A DNA stretch of 64,000 nucleotides from Berghia stephanieae (taxonomy: Eukaryota; Mollusca; Gastropoda; Nudibranchia; Aeolidiidae): the NCBI GenBank assembly GCA_034508935.3, contig CM067442.1:92682509-92746508 (forward strand), written 5' to 3'. The stretch's first letter is position 1, and each line of letters opens with the position of its first letter. The notes beneath the pieces are model-generated. The model had not been told where the DNA came from. It did not search any database and saw nothing but the letters and a program-made list of their open reading frames with translations. Of this stretch, positions 11,121-22,406 are shown piece after piece. Made by a program: the position numbers and the translations under genes.

Positions 11121-11691
11121 TTTTCTTTATTCAAATGTGGCTACGCTGTTTTTAATTTTAATTTTTCCGACTGACAAACTGCCGCTTGTAATTATCTGCA
11201 TTGTTTGCTCTCACAAAACGATGCAACTAGGTTACAAATCAAGACATCTCGGTTTCATTTGTGCCAAGATAGCAAAACAAACCAAGCGTCTTGGAGTTCG
11301 AAAGACCTTTCCATGAAAGGCTCTGTATTTGCAAGACCCTCAGAAACCAATTCCCGATACAGCTCTAGTGCACGGTAGCATGACCTTGATTTCTTACGTC
11401 CCCACCCCCACAATCACACTTTTTGTGTGTTATAGGTCAGAGGCTAAAATAGGAAATGAGAGACAGCTGTAAATTCTCAGGCAATTGTCTGAAATCAGAC
11501 AATCTATTATTCTCTACCTTAGGGACACACTAAATTCGACAGTAATGAATTCAAAGAAATCTGGTCTCATATGGGAAAAAAATTATAGCCTAAATTGAGA
11601 TAAATCGAGGGAAACTTAAAACAGTGGATGACATTGCCGAAGCATATTATAATCGTCTGGGATTATATATCTATAGTTATCTCATTCCTTG

Positions 11692-11995
11692 TGTGGCTAT
11701 GTGGTCTTGTGGTATGACACTCGCTTTTGGATCGGATGGTCCTGGGTTCGAGCCTCGCTCTAAGCATACTTGAGTCCTTGGAAAAGGCTCTTTACTCACA
11801 TTCTCTCACCGTACTCAGGTGTAAAATGAGTACCTGGCCATCAACAGCGCTGTCTCTGTCCGAAAATATTATAATATCGCCTTAATGGCGTCATGTCTTG
11901 TCCTACATGTTAAATGTTGCTGTTGGCCAGGGAACCCTTGTAAAGTGCTTTGAGCATGTTTAGTGGATATTGCGCTATATAAAAGCTCAATTCCT
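11692..11995 (+). repeat. SINE1 (tRNA-derived), copy 1
   Basis: About 300 bp. The head is tRNA-like: GTGGCTATGTGGTCTTGTGG (A-box region) and GGGTTCGAGCCT (B box). A family body follows (TTTACTCACATTCTCTCACC; GTGTAAAATGAGTACCTGGC; CCTACATGTTAAATGTTGCT). It ends in the tail GCTTTGAGCATG / TGGATATTGCGCTATATAAA. Two further copies lie at about 32730 and 60782. It would depend on a partner LINE for movement. Confidence 0.85.
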
Positions 11996-12289
11996 CTAGC
12001 TTCCTTCACATCGGCCGTTCTGTGTGCCAGTGTGTGGTCACCAAGGAGATTCCCCGCTTCTCTATGTTTGTGGCTGCTTCTCGCAGTCGTTCGCACAGTC
12101 ACTGTTTTACCAACACACCTTTGCAAAGTCTCTTATAATCGTATGTCTTCACACAATTTGACATGATTCTTTGTTACTTTTCAGATTAACAATCTTCGAC
12201 TCTACAATCTTTGTAATTTACGATTTTTTTTACATTGTTGAACCGATTTTTCGGTGAATTTTTTATGGAAAAGCGAATCATGGGTGTCA

Positions 12290-12410
12290 GTTTTCCGGTT
12301 CATGCCGGAATTCCGGTTTCGCGATATCTCGAAGTCAAATACCTCCGGTTTCAGTGTTTTGAGTAAAATAACCTCCGGTTTCAGTGTTTTGAGTAAAATA
12401 GCCTAATAGC
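12290..12410. repeat. Short tandem duplication (about 30 bp)
   Basis: The motif CCTCCGGTTTCAGTGTTTTG, followed by AGTAAAATA, occurs twice back to back at about 12343-12402, preceded by looser CCGG-rich relatives. No function visible. Confidence 0.6.
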
Positions 12411-12574
12411 ATTTCCATTTCCAATACCGAGATAAAGGTAATTACTGGACGATGATTCTGGATTCTTCTATCAGTGATATTCTTCCGCTGAATTCCAGGA
12501 TTTCGGGAATTTGTCAGAAATTTTCCGCTGAATTTGCTGTGTCAAACATTTTCCTCAAAACCGCAAATTCACCA

Positions 12575-12800
12575 TTGTCTTATGTCATATTTTGACACCT
12601 GTGCTCTAGTCTCGTGACATTTGGTGACAGTCCCATTTTTATGTCATCAGACCGGACAGAATGGCGCCAGATGACAGGGAAGACCATTGGTGTTCTTTGA
12701 TTAGTTGATAGTTGAAGGGGAGTGACAAATGGGTCTAGAATTTTTCTCTCTGTTGCAGGTGCCTTTTTAATATCTCTCTCTCTCTTCAGGGATGTAAATC
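12575..12800 (+). repeat. R4 dispersed repeat, copy 2 (partial)
   Basis: Shares ATTTTGACACCTGTGCTC, TTTGGTGACAGTCCCATTTT and AAGACCATTGGTGTTCTTTG with the other R4 copies, and shows the uninterrupted TTTGGTGAC site. It ends in a short CT-rich tract near 12770-12785 instead of a long one. Confidence 0.7.
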
Positions 12801-14090
12801 TTTCAGAATTATTAGGATTTCCTATTTTTCACACATTTTCTAGCTTCCCCAAACTATTTAAATATTTCTTAATACCTCACTACCAACAACTTTTGTGATA
12901 AGAGATACTGCTGTACATATAGAGAATTTGTAGTGAATATCCATTTTCAATGTACTGAAACACTTAATTGACACTACTGTTGTGTCAGTTATGATTATAC
13001 GTGTATTTAACCATTCAACTTATTTCCACGACAGCTTCCGAATTTTAATTTGGAAGTACTAAGGATTGATAGCGTTCGAATTTCCGAATTTTAATTCGGA
13101 ACTAGATTCACATCTGTTGTGTAAACAAGGAGGGTTATTTTTAGTTTACCAGAGGCAAATCATGGGCTTCAGAATCGAAAGTAGAAGATGGTGGATACAT
13201 ATCGAGTATTCATGACTGAGCTCTGAGTTGTTGTTACACTTTCTTCCTAAAGCCAGTTGGAATGTATTTCTGTTTCTGTATTTCCTGTGTGTTGCAATTC
13301 ATTTCAGTCATAATGAGTCTGAAGATACATTTCCCTTAGCCTTGGTCTATATGAGAAATGTCCATGGGGTCTCATTTCTGGTTGAGACTGCCACAAACTT
13401 TTGACTGTGATGGGGGAAAAAAGAACAAATTTGTTTGTTCTCATTGAAAGCTACACCAATGAAGTAAAGGGACGATTCTAAACCTAATGTCGTATTGTTA
13501 TTGTAATGTACTTCTAATTGTCTTTGTTATTAGCAGAAGGGTTTGGGACCTGAGAGAATGATAAATATCGGGAAGTGACCATCTTTCCAATCTCAAAATT
13601 GGCCTTAGTAATGATATGGCTGTTGAAATTTGAGTACGAGTTTTTATTATTGTCAGATTCATTTAGTCATTGGGGAAATATTTTGACCTGAATTTAATTG
13701 TAATATAAAAATTTAGGTGTTGGATTACGTGCAGTGAAAATAAGTTAGAATTGCAAAATTCTGATTTTTTCATTATCCCGAACTAATTTAACCCTGTTTA
13801 ATCCATACAGATAAGGATAAGATTTACTAAATGGGCACTGATTTAAGCATGAACAACACCAAATAATGGTATTTCCTCCTGACAAAAAGGAGACATAAAT
13901 CATTAAAATCCATCCATAAACAAAATAATCTGGATTTTATTCTGAGACTTATCACTCAAAAGTCCTCAAAATGTCACAATCACAAGGCCATTTATCACCT
14001 CATTCCTAGAGTGTCACTTGGAGTTTAGATTTAGACTATTGAAATGAGCTCGCAGAATTTCAGAATATTTTTCAAGTTTGCATTTACATC
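12800..14090. other. Presumed intron sequence of the ADP/ATP carrier
   Basis: About 1.3 kb of AT-rich sequence with no coding evidence. It contains a short near-palindrome of TTCCGAATT halves (about 13083-13104). Considered intronic only if the 10058 donor is real. Confidence 0.4.
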
Positions 14091-14097
14091 CTGTCTC

Positions 14098-14112
14098 TTT
14101 TTCTCCTCTCTC

Positions 14113-14208
<96 letters not shown>

Positions 14209-14252
14209 CTCTCTATCTATCTATCTATTATCTATCATATAATATAATAATT

Positions 14253-14322
<70 letters not shown>
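14098..14322. repeat. Compound microsatellite (CT)n (ATCT)n (AT)n
   Basis: A long CT tract (about 14105-14200), then ATCT repeats, then an AT dinucleotide tract (about 14256-14320). It ends only some 65 bp before the carrier's coding exon, just upstream of the branch-point and pyrimidine region, so length variation could affect splicing. The frame across it is low-complexity and not a gene. Confidence 0.9.
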
Positions 14323-14325
<3 letters not shown>

Positions 14326-14379
14326 GGTGCTGTAGTGTTTCAATGATTTTTCATTTTTTAAAAATTTACTCTATTTATG

Positions 14380-14386
14380 TTTTCAG
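14380..14386 (+). promoter_or_regulatory. 3' splice acceptor abutting the carrier start codon
   Basis: TTTTCAG directly before ATG, preceded by a T-rich tract (from about 14347). This implies an upstream non-coding exon and argues against the gene being a simple processed retrocopy. Confidence 0.7.
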
Positions 14387-15307
14387 ATGTCTAGCAAACA
14401 GCCAAAATTAGGATTTGCCGAAAACTTTGCCCTGTCTGGAGCTGCTGCTGTGATTTCAAAGACAGCTGCTGCCCCAATTGAGAGAATCAAACTTCTTGTC
14501 CAGAATCAAGATGAGATGATAAAGGCTGGTCGTCTTTCAGAGCCCTACAAGGGTGTTGTTGACTGCACTGTTCGTACCTTCAAGACTGAAGGTTTGCTTC
14601 CATTCTGGCGTGGTAACTTGGCCAACTGCCTGAGATATTTCCCAACTCAAGCTCTCAACTTTGCTTTCAAGGACACCATCAAGTCATTATTCAAATCCTC
14701 CCCTAACGAATCGTATGCCCTAAAGTTCACAAAGAATATCTTCTCTGGTGGTGCGGCAGGTGCAATGTCCTTGTGCTTTGTCTATTCCCTGGATTATGCT
14801 CGTACCCGTCTGGCTAATGATGCTAAGGCTGCTGGTAAAGGTGCAGGTGAACGTCAATTTAATGGCTTGGTCGACGTATATAGGAAAACCCTGAAGTCTG
14901 ATGGTTTTGTAGGTCTCTACAGAGGTTTTGTGATCTCCTGTGTGGGTATCATCGTCTACAGAGGTTTCTACTTTGGTCTCTATGACAGTTTGAAACCCAT
15001 TTTACTGAAGGATGATGCCAGCGTTGCCCTCTCTTTCTTGTTGGGTTATGGTGTGACTGTATCCTCTGGTCTGCTGTCTTATCCCATTGACACCATTCGT
15101 CGTCGTATGATGATGACCTCTGGTCAGGCTGTCAAATACAAGGGTTCCATGGATTGTGCTGTTCAGATCATCAAGAACGAAGGTTTCATGTCCATGATGA
15201 AAGGAGCTGGTGCCAACATTCTCAGAGGTGTCGCTGGAGCTGGTGTATTGGCTGGATTTGACAAGTTCAAGTCAGTTTACATTGCATGGCGTGTATCTCT
15301 AAAGTAA
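14387..15307 (+). CDS. ADP/ATP carrier (mitochondrial adenine nucleotide translocase)
   Basis: A 306-residue intact member of the mitochondrial carrier family, which exchanges matrix ATP for cytosolic ADP across the inner mitochondrial membrane. Three tandem carrier repeats are visible: PIERIK at residues 30-35, SLDYART at 134-140 and PIDTIR at 233-238; the last runs into RRRMMM (238-243), the hallmark of ADP/ATP carriers. Length is normal. The start is set by the ATG directly after a TTTTCAG acceptor (14380-14386), and the whole protein is in one exon. The region after repeat-one's first helix ([17 protein letters not shown]) and [15 protein letters not shown] resemble plant and fungal carriers more than vertebrate ANT1-3, as I recall those sequences. 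An AATAAA at 16035-16040 is a plausible poly-A signal. Certain of family; subtype inferred. Confidence 0.97.
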   Translation: MSSKQPKLGFAENFALSGAAAVISKTAAAPIERIKLLVQNQDEMIKAGRLSEPYKGVVDCTVRTFKTEGLLPFWRGNLANCLRYFPTQALNFAFKDTIKSLFKSSPNESYALKFTKNIFSGGAAGAMSLCFVYSLDYARTRLANDAKAAGKGAGERQFNGLVDVYRKTLKSDGFVGLYRGFVISCVGIIVYRGFYFGLYDSLKPILLKDDASVALSFLLGYGVTVSSGLLSYPIDTIRRRMMMTSGQAVKYKGSMDCAVQIIKNEGFMSMMKGAGANILRGVAGAGVLAGFDKFKSVYIAWRVSLK

Positions 15308-16040
15308 TCACAACATCGACGAGAAGTGACAGTGATGTAGAATTGACTAAGAATTATTCCTGAATGATTTTGATTGTTGTTAGTGTCATGCAAGAGAGTG
15401 AAGCTTGCGTTATTTATGTATTTTTTATTTCATCTGACCAACTCCATTGTAATGATGCTTGTTTTATTCAGGTAGTTTTGATCTGTAGTACTTTTAACTG
15501 ATGTCCTCATAACAATACCATCATCTTGTAAGCATCAGTCCATTGTAATTGAGCCTAAGACTTATTTTCATCAAATTTACATTGTCATATGACTGGTATG
15601 ACATTTCGTGTTGTAATTTAGTTTTTTATAGTAATGATAATAGAAAATAGTATCATAGCTCATATATCTGATCACAACCTCAGATTATTGCTACGGATAA
15701 CATCATGGAAGACCGATGTGCTATTTTTAATATATTTTTATTTTATTGCAACGTTAAAATCATTCATGTCTTTCTTGTCCAAGTTCCAACTCTGACTGGC
15801 ATTCATTACCATGGACCTCTTGTATGAAATTATTTCATGAGCTCAAATTTATCTTTACCATTTTTGCTAACAATTATACTGGCCGTTGGTATAATGGTTG
15901 ACATAGCCATTTTTATTTTTTAAGTTTCTCATTCCGGCATACCATCTGCCAGTGGGATTGTTGCTGTTTTGTATTACTAATTAATCAAGGGGAATGCGAG
16001 TAATCAAATGTGTCATTCAGGAATGGAGTGTCATAATAAA
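15308..16040 (+). other. Probable 3' UTR of the ADP/ATP carrier
   Basis: No competing gene is seen between the stop codon and the AATAAA at 16035-16040. AT-rich, with no poly-A tract or target-site duplication after the signal. Extent is inferred. Confidence 0.45.
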
Positions 16041-16119
16041 AGTAATTATATATTATCAGATGGGTTATTTTTGTTTTACATTGTTGTGTATTTGGTGGAC
16101 TTCTTTTTACACCAATTTT

Positions 16120-16510
16120 CACCCTTTTCTCCCTTGGTGGGGTCTTTGACCTCCCATGGTGGGCAGGTCATATTGTCTTCTACCGCCTACATGTTCATGT
16201 TCTCTGGGTTGCTTTCTGTCCTTGTCTTGGGATGGGATTACTTGGATTTTGTCCTTGCCCTGGTCGGGGTCCTTGACCGGGGGGGGGGGGGGGGGGGGGG
16301 GGTACAGTCGAATGTAAACAGTGGGTGGGGGTTCCTGATCCCATAGTGGGCAGGGAGGCATTTGTCTTATGTCCCCCCTATGTCAGTTTACCAACTTGCT
16401 TTCTCTCTTTGTCTTCGAATGAGATTGCTTGGTATTGTCCAGGCCCTGGCCGTACACCCGAGGAGGGAGGGTACAGTCTACACAGAAACGAAAAGCCGTG
16501 CCTTTAGCCT
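16120..16510 (+). repeat. R2 repeat, partial units
   Basis: Contains motifs of the R2 array further right: TTGACCTCCCATGGTGGGCA, TGTCTTCTACCGCC, TTGCTTTCTGTCCTTGTCTT. A poly-G run of about 23 lies at 16279-16301. The short frames here are repeat-derived, not genes. Confidence 0.6.
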
Positions 16511-17129
16511 TTAGTTGTTCAGTGAACTCAACCTGACCGCATGCCTTACCACCCAGTCAGCCCCCTTCGCCTTCGTGGGGGCGTGACCTCGGGGTCATGA
16601 TAACAATTACCTGTTGAGAATGATTCTTACTCACAGTCATTACGCGTGTTTGTTTACTTTGTAAACCTGCTATCCCAAGTTTAATACGATCATGAACGCA
16701 AAGAAATTTACAGAAAGAAAATATTTAGAAAATAATTGGTATTATGATATAAATTTGATTTTCATAGTGTTAGTTGAAAGGAAGTTATTGTTAATTATAA
16801 ATTACTCATATTTTGAGAAATAATTAACTTACTTTTAACTTTACCCCCAAATTGCAAAAAAACGACACGATCAAATGCAATAAAACTTGGTTCAACTTAA
16901 AGACAAACATTAAGAGAATTTACTTACGTCGTCTCTAAATGGACTTGTCAATCATTTCATAGTAATAGCCGTTTATATTTGGGATGCCGTAATTGTTTCG
17001 TATAAGTCACCGAAGTACACAATGAAGACAATCTTTTCTCACAGATTGAATAACAGAAAACATAGATAATTCCAAATTCCGGGATGGTTTTAAACATTTA
17101 TTTGTACAAAACGTAAATTATGTGTATTA

Positions 17130-17300
17130 TCTATCTGACTTTGTGTGTATGTGTATTTATTGCAATACTGTCTGTCTGCATGAGCGTATGTGTGTCAAGA
17201 CGTAGGAGAGGGAGGTGGGGGTGGGAGAGAGAAGAGATAGAGATAAATAAAATAGATAGATAGACAGAGAGAGAGAGAAAGAGACTAAAATGGGGGAAAA
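17130..17300. repeat. GA-rich and GT-rich low-complexity tract
   Basis: Mixed GTGT-rich and GAGA/ATAGATAG sequence (about 17140-17290). No gene. Confidence 0.6.
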
Positions 17301-17515
17301 ACATGATTCTCAGGAGAGGGAGGGAATCCAAGCTCCTGCTCTATTATTTCACTTTTCTTTCAGTCAAAAGTCACATTATAATTTCAAATTGTTTAGGTGT
17401 CTCTACCTGTCTAATACGTTGTAAACTGTCCTGTATTGTTTCCTGATAATTTAGTTGATATTTTCTGTCGTTCTTTTCTAATCTTATCTTCTTTTCTGGT
17501 ACATGAGACTGTAAG

Positions 17516-17989
17516 TCAGGGGAAACTTGAAGAAGTCTGGTTGTCATTATAACATTGTCTACTGTGATTTCTGTGGAGTGTGGATGAATGTGTCTCTTGC
17601 GTTGTGTCTAAGGTTTGAATGTCACTTGACTGCCTATCTTGAATGCAGCCGACTCGTATGTTTGTATATGTTTTGTACACAGTACACATTGTAATGTCAC
17701 TGGGTACAAAATCTGTCCACAAATGCTGACTGTTTTTTACTATAGTCCGGGAGTTTATTAAAAACTGTTCTCCTTTATATACTTTCATTTTTTTGATTCT
17801 TTTTACACATTTGTAACATATCACTTTTGAATGTGTTGTTTCTAAGTCTTTTCCAATATCAATATCAAATAACAAAAGTATTTCACATTTGAAATCATTA
17901 CACAGTAATCTTTTGCGATTACGTTTTTTTTCTTTTTGAGTGAGTGCTGTATAGCCACATACTCTACAAAGTTCATTTAAAGATTTCAT
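17516..17989 (-). CDS. Putative zinc-binding protein exon, RAG1 N-terminus-like
   Basis: A 157-codon frame of uncertain status. Its first 70 residues have a Cys/His layout: LCRVCG (C8, C11), C30, C35, then FDIDIGKDLETTH with H53, then C58-x2-C61. This order (LCR-hydrophobic-CG, a hydrophobic F-x-I-D block, H-x4-C-x2-C) resembles the N-terminal zinc-binding region of vertebrate RAG1 as I remember it, and related domains in invertebrate genes and transposons such as the molluscan N-RAG-TP element. A later W91...C102 segment could be a decayed CxxC. The remainder is polar and unremarkable. No catalytic RAG core is seen nearby. It may be a first exon, a transposon relic or chance; translation start at M1 is by default. 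Confidence 0.4.
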   Translation of the reverse strand: MKSLNELCRVCGYTALTQKEKKRNRKRLLCNDFKCEILLLFDIDIGKDLETTHSKVICYKCVKRIKKMKVYKGEQFLINSRTIVKNSQHLWTDFVPSDITMCTVYKTYTNIRVGCIQDRQSSDIQTLDTTQETHSSTLHRNHSRQCYNDNQTSSSFP

Positions 17990-18489
17990 GTGGGTCTCTT
18001 AAGTGTGATCATTTTACCTGTATGTACATTGCAAGAAAAAAAAATATTATAAAAGATTAAAAGACAAGTCCATTAAACGGTTTTAATCATTAGAAAGCCC
18101 AGAGAATGTTAGATGCGCCGATACAACTTTAAAAACAATTTTTTGTGTCAAAAGTTTTATATTAATTTTAAAAACAAATAAATAGCTCCTGTAATTGATT
18201 TTATTCATTGAGTTTTTCAGGTTTAAACAACTAAAGAACTAATCACAGCAGAATAATGAAACCCAGACACAAATATCAAACAAGAAAAATGCAGTTATAT
18301 CCAAGCTTTGAAAAATATGTTGTGAATTTAAAAGAGGAGTAGCAGTAGACTGAAAACAGGAAATGCCGTTACTCAATTTATATGTTTTTGGAACGTAATG
18401 CATTGTATGCAGCTTTACCTGCAGGATTGACCGCTTGACCCTGAGGTCAACCTGACCTATACCGTGAGTAAAGGCTCGCTCAGGCACTT

Positions 18490-19500
18490 AATTCGTGGGT
18501 GTGTCTAATGTAGAGTTTTGGGAGATGATGTTTTTTGTCTTGTAAATCATCTTTCTGTTGTGCACTGTATTATGTTTTGTGATTTTTTAACATTTGAGTG
18601 TATCCATCTTAGTTGTAACCTGTGCTTGTGTCTGGATGAGACTTTTATTTAGGTGATCGCAAACTAACTACTTTGATTTTGATAGTGTACTATTGGAATC
18701 TACATATGTTTCCAATTTGAACAAATTCCCCTTTGTCTTATCTTTTCTTGGGTGCTTCGATTGCAATTCTGTATATCTTTTTACTATCCCATTCATTTTC
18801 TTCTTTTTTAACTGGCGCTGATATGACCTGAATGTGCTGCAAGGACCGTAAACCCCTTATAAGCTAGCAGAAAAATCATCTCTGTTATGGACTGTTGCAT
18901 TTTTTTGGTTTAAATGTATGATGTTTTTTGACATTTGAGTGTATTCCTCTTAGTGGGAACCTGTGCTTGTGTCTGGATGAGACTTTGGTGATCTCAAATT
19001 TAGTACATTGAGGGTATGCTCATTGAATCTACACCTATTCCCTATCTGGACCATTCCCCTTTGTCTACTTTTTTCTAGGGTGATTTAGTTGTAGTTGTAT
19101 TTCTAGAACTGTTGTACTATCCCATTTTATTCCTTTTTACTGGCGCAGATATGACCTAAATGTGTTGCGCTCTGTGGGGTTCCTGACCTCCCATAGTGGA
19201 CAGGGAGGTACTTAATGTGTCTTCTATTACTTCTATCCCCCAATACATATGTTTACCAACTTGCTTTCTGTCTTTGTCTTGTAATGGGATTACGTGTACT
19301 TGGTTTTGTCCTGGCTGAGAGGGAAACAGTCAAATGTATAGTTAGTTTTGGGCGATATTTTTTTCCCTTGTAAATCATCTCTGTTGTGCACTGTATTATG
19401 TTTTGTTTACGGTACATTTTTATATATTATTTGTAAACATTTGAGTGGGGACCTGTGCTTAACATCAGGATGGGACATTTAGGTGATCTCAAACGGAAAT
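18490..19500 (+). repeat. R2 tandem repeat array, left part
   Basis: Several partial units in head-to-tail order. Each carries: a TTGTAAATCATCTCTCTGTT block; ACATTTGAGTGTATTCCTCT; GGACCTGTGCTTGTGTCTGG; TAGGTGATCTCAAA; TTCTAGAAC / TACTATCCCATTTT; and a tail TACTGGCGCTGATATGACCT, AAATGTGTTGCAAGCGCCGT, AAAACCC. The GGCGC...GCGCC of the tail can form a stem. The last unit is cut at a TA (19500-19501) by the pogo-like element and resumes at 23309. Confidence 0.75.
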
Positions 19501-20350
19501 AGGGCGACCAGGGGCAATTCCACACCATACTTTTTTATTTTACAAACTAGGCCAATGTAACCATAGCACATGCCCCAAATTTTGACCACAAATCACACTC
19601 CCATGAACCATATTGAAGCACTAATGAAAAATAGCATCAACTAAGGCATTGAGGGCAAATCTCAATTTTTGTTTTTTTTTATTGTCTTAACAAATATGGG
19701 GCAATTCCACACCCATTCACAATACTACTAAAATACCACGAAAAAACAAAAATAGGCCTACAGTCTCACATACAAAACTATCTTAGAATAAAAGATTTTA
19801 AACATAGAGGCAAAAGAAATAACAAGAAATGTTTCACTATGATATCAGTCATCACTAAAATCGAAACTACTCAAACTGAAAGTCATCAAAAACATTTCTT
19901 GCTCGTTTGAATCTTGGACGAACGGGTCTCCAGTCCGGGTCATCGTCGCTGTCATCAATGTCAGTACTGTCATTGTCATTGTCGTCTCCCCCAGGTATCT
20001 GTAGCACTGGAGGTGGTGGAGGGGCATTTTCAGAGTCATTTGCCTTCGATTTCTTCCCCCGGCCCTTCCCCTTAGCAACAGGTCGTTTCTTAGCTGCCTT
20101 TTCCTCTTCATCCTGCAGAAGACGCTGTATGGATTCCTCTGCCGTCAGACTTTCGCCATACTGGCGCCGAATTGCACGTTGCCTGTTAACAGTGTTGGCA
20201 GTGGTCTTTGACTTTGACAACGGTGTCAGTGTCAGACGCTTCAAGAAAAAATCCTGGATGGTGCTTTGGCTATTTACATATGAATATGAGTGGTCAGACA
20301 AGTGCTGTGGTGATGAGGATGGTGGTTGTGGAGGGGTGGCAGGCTGCGCG

Positions 20351-20979
20351 GATGAAGTTGACAGTTGAGGCGATGATGGAACAGGCAGAGCGGATGAAGT
20401 TGACGGTTGAGGCGATGATGGAACAGGCAGAGCGGATGAAGTTGACGGTTGAGGCGATGATGGAACAGGCAGAGCGGATGAATTGACGGTTGAGGCGATG
20501 ATGGAACAGGCAGAGCAGATGAAGTTGACGGTTGAGGCGATGATGGAACAGGCAGAGCGGATGAATTGACGGTTGAGGCGATGATGGAACAGGCAGAGCA
20601 GATGAAGTTGACGGTTGAGGCGATGATGGAACAGGCAAAGCGGATGAAGTTGACGGTTGAGGCGATGATGGAACAGGCAGAGCAGATGAAGTTGACGGTT
20701 GAGGCAATGATGGAACAGGCAGAGCGGATGAAGTTGACGGTTGAGGTGATGATGGAACAGGCAGAACAGATGAAGTTGAGGCGATGATGGAACAGGCAGA
20801 GCGGATGAAGTTGACGGTTGAGGTGATGATGGAAGAGGCAGAGCAGATGAAGTTGACGATGGAACAGGCAGAGCAGATGAAGTTGACGGTGATGATGGAA
20901 CAGGCAGAGCAGATGAAGTTGCCGGTGAAGGTGATGATGGAGCAGGCGATGTTGATGGTTGTGACAACGTGGAGGGCAC
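20351..20979. repeat. 42-bp coding minisatellite (about 15 units)
   Basis: Tandem copies of a 42-bp unit (GATGAAGTTGACGGTTGAGG, CGATGATGGAACAGGCAGAG, CG on the plus strand). On the minus strand in the transposase frame it encodes a 14-residue Pro/Ser repeat (SALPVPSSPQPSTS). Units 4 and 6 are 41 bp, unit 11 is 35 bp, unit 13 is 30 bp and unit 14 is 36 bp. The three non-multiple-of-three losses (1, 1 and 7) sum to nine, so the original frame returns. The unit has no stop in any minus-strand frame, which lets the frame stay open throughout. Confidence 0.93.
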
Positions 20980-22030
20980 AGTAACATCAGGAGCCCGGCG
21001 GTCAAAAAATTCTGCTGAAGCATACACTGACTCTGATATTTGGGAAGGATTAAAAGGCATGATGCCGCATTTTTTGAAGCCAGTCTTTATGTTCTCAGGA
21101 GAAATTCCATCAGTTCCAAAGGCTCTTTAGGAGACTTGGAAAGAGTTCCTTTGTTAGTGGGGTGCCTAAATTTTGCCGGGCGAACTTGACCAGAATGCGC
21201 TCCCAAGAAGTTTTCAGGGGCCCATGTACTCCAACATCAAGAGGCTGCAAGACATGAGTGGTGTTCGGGGGGAGTTTCAATTATAATAATTTGGTTCTTC
21301 ACCGCCTCTAAGATCGTTTTCACATTTGTATGTGAAGCATGGCCGTCAAAGATTAACACGACTGGTCGAGCTGGAGGGAGGAAGGGGATGAACTGTGTCG
21401 TAAACCAGTCATGAAAACAAACAGTGTCCATCCACCCCTTATCTGATACATTGTATTTTGCGCCTTCAGGCCCGTTCTCGGTCCACTTTGAACGGAGGTT
21501 TTTTGCAGCGTACAGCACATAAGGTGGCAACATCACACCATCTGCCCTTCCACAGCCCTGAACAGTTATCATATCCCGACCTGATCCTCCAATGATCCTA
21601 TACAGGTGGGATATTCCTTTTTCAGTGATGATCTTCAGTCGGCTGGGATCAAGAGGAAACCCACCCTCATCCACATTATAAATGCGATCTGGCCTCCCAA
21701 GAAGGTCATTCTCTTCCAGTGTAGACTTCACCAGCTGAAACCATTCATCATAAATTCCTTTGTTGGCTGATGATTTGGCACGACTGGCTTTCAGCTGTTC
21801 TGGATTGCGCAGACGCAGTTCGGGGAAGCGCGACATAAATCCTTCAAGCCAGTCAGGCCCAGGCACACCATCCGTAAATGGGCTTTCACGCCCAAGAGAC
21901 TGGACATACTCTCCCACAACTGCCATTGTCTCCTGACGGGTTAGTCCAAATCCCCAGCGTGACAGAAGTGTCAGACATTCTGCCAGTTCTTTCTCCTCCT
22001 TTGGAGTCAATGCTGTGTTTCTTCCAGCAC

Positions 22031-22406
22031 CTGTGAATGAAAACATAATCAAAAGTTTGGATTTCAGTAATCTTCAAACATAGCATTTGTCAACGCAAGT
22101 TTATATTTACATTTTTTTTTATAAAAGAAAAGTAAATCGTACATCCCACAACCATAATGTGCTGGCACCGTGGATGGCTCCAGCATTCGCGGCTGTGATT
22201 TGACATTTGCGGCCACGAAAAACCGTGATTCGCCATTTGCGGCGGCAAAAAAACCGCAGTGCTAGATTGTGATGGGCTTATCAGCAATTTTCCACCCATT
22301 GGCAACAGTTCTTTGACGACCGGAGGAATTCCTGTCAGAAAATCAACTAAAACTAAATTAAAATCTAGATCTAGAATCTTTGCATAGAGTTTGACAATTC
22401 ACTTAC
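22031..22406 (-). other. Intron of the pogo-like transposase
   Basis: 376 bp with a GTAAGT donor (22401-22406, minus) and a TTCATTCACAG acceptor (ending 22031). Removing it joins ATG-G to GT-GCT in frame. It includes a GC-rich patch (about 22185-22260) with repeated GCGGC and CCGTGATT motifs, perhaps a small inserted element. Confidence 0.8.

Noticed and set aside
14387-15307. ADP/ATP carrier as a processed retrocopy
   Set aside because: The coding part is intronless, but a splice acceptor abuts the ATG, the frame is intact, and I see no poly-A tract or flanking duplication after the poly-A signal.
16008-16346. 112-codon frame after the carrier gene
   Set aside because: Runs through the carrier's likely 3' UTR, an R2 repeat and a poly-G run (glycine stretch).
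20208-20984. Plus-strand frames across the minisatellite (MEQAERMKLTVEAM repeats)
   Set aside because: By-product of a repeat unit that lacks stops on both strands; the minus-strand frame joins recognisable transposase domains.
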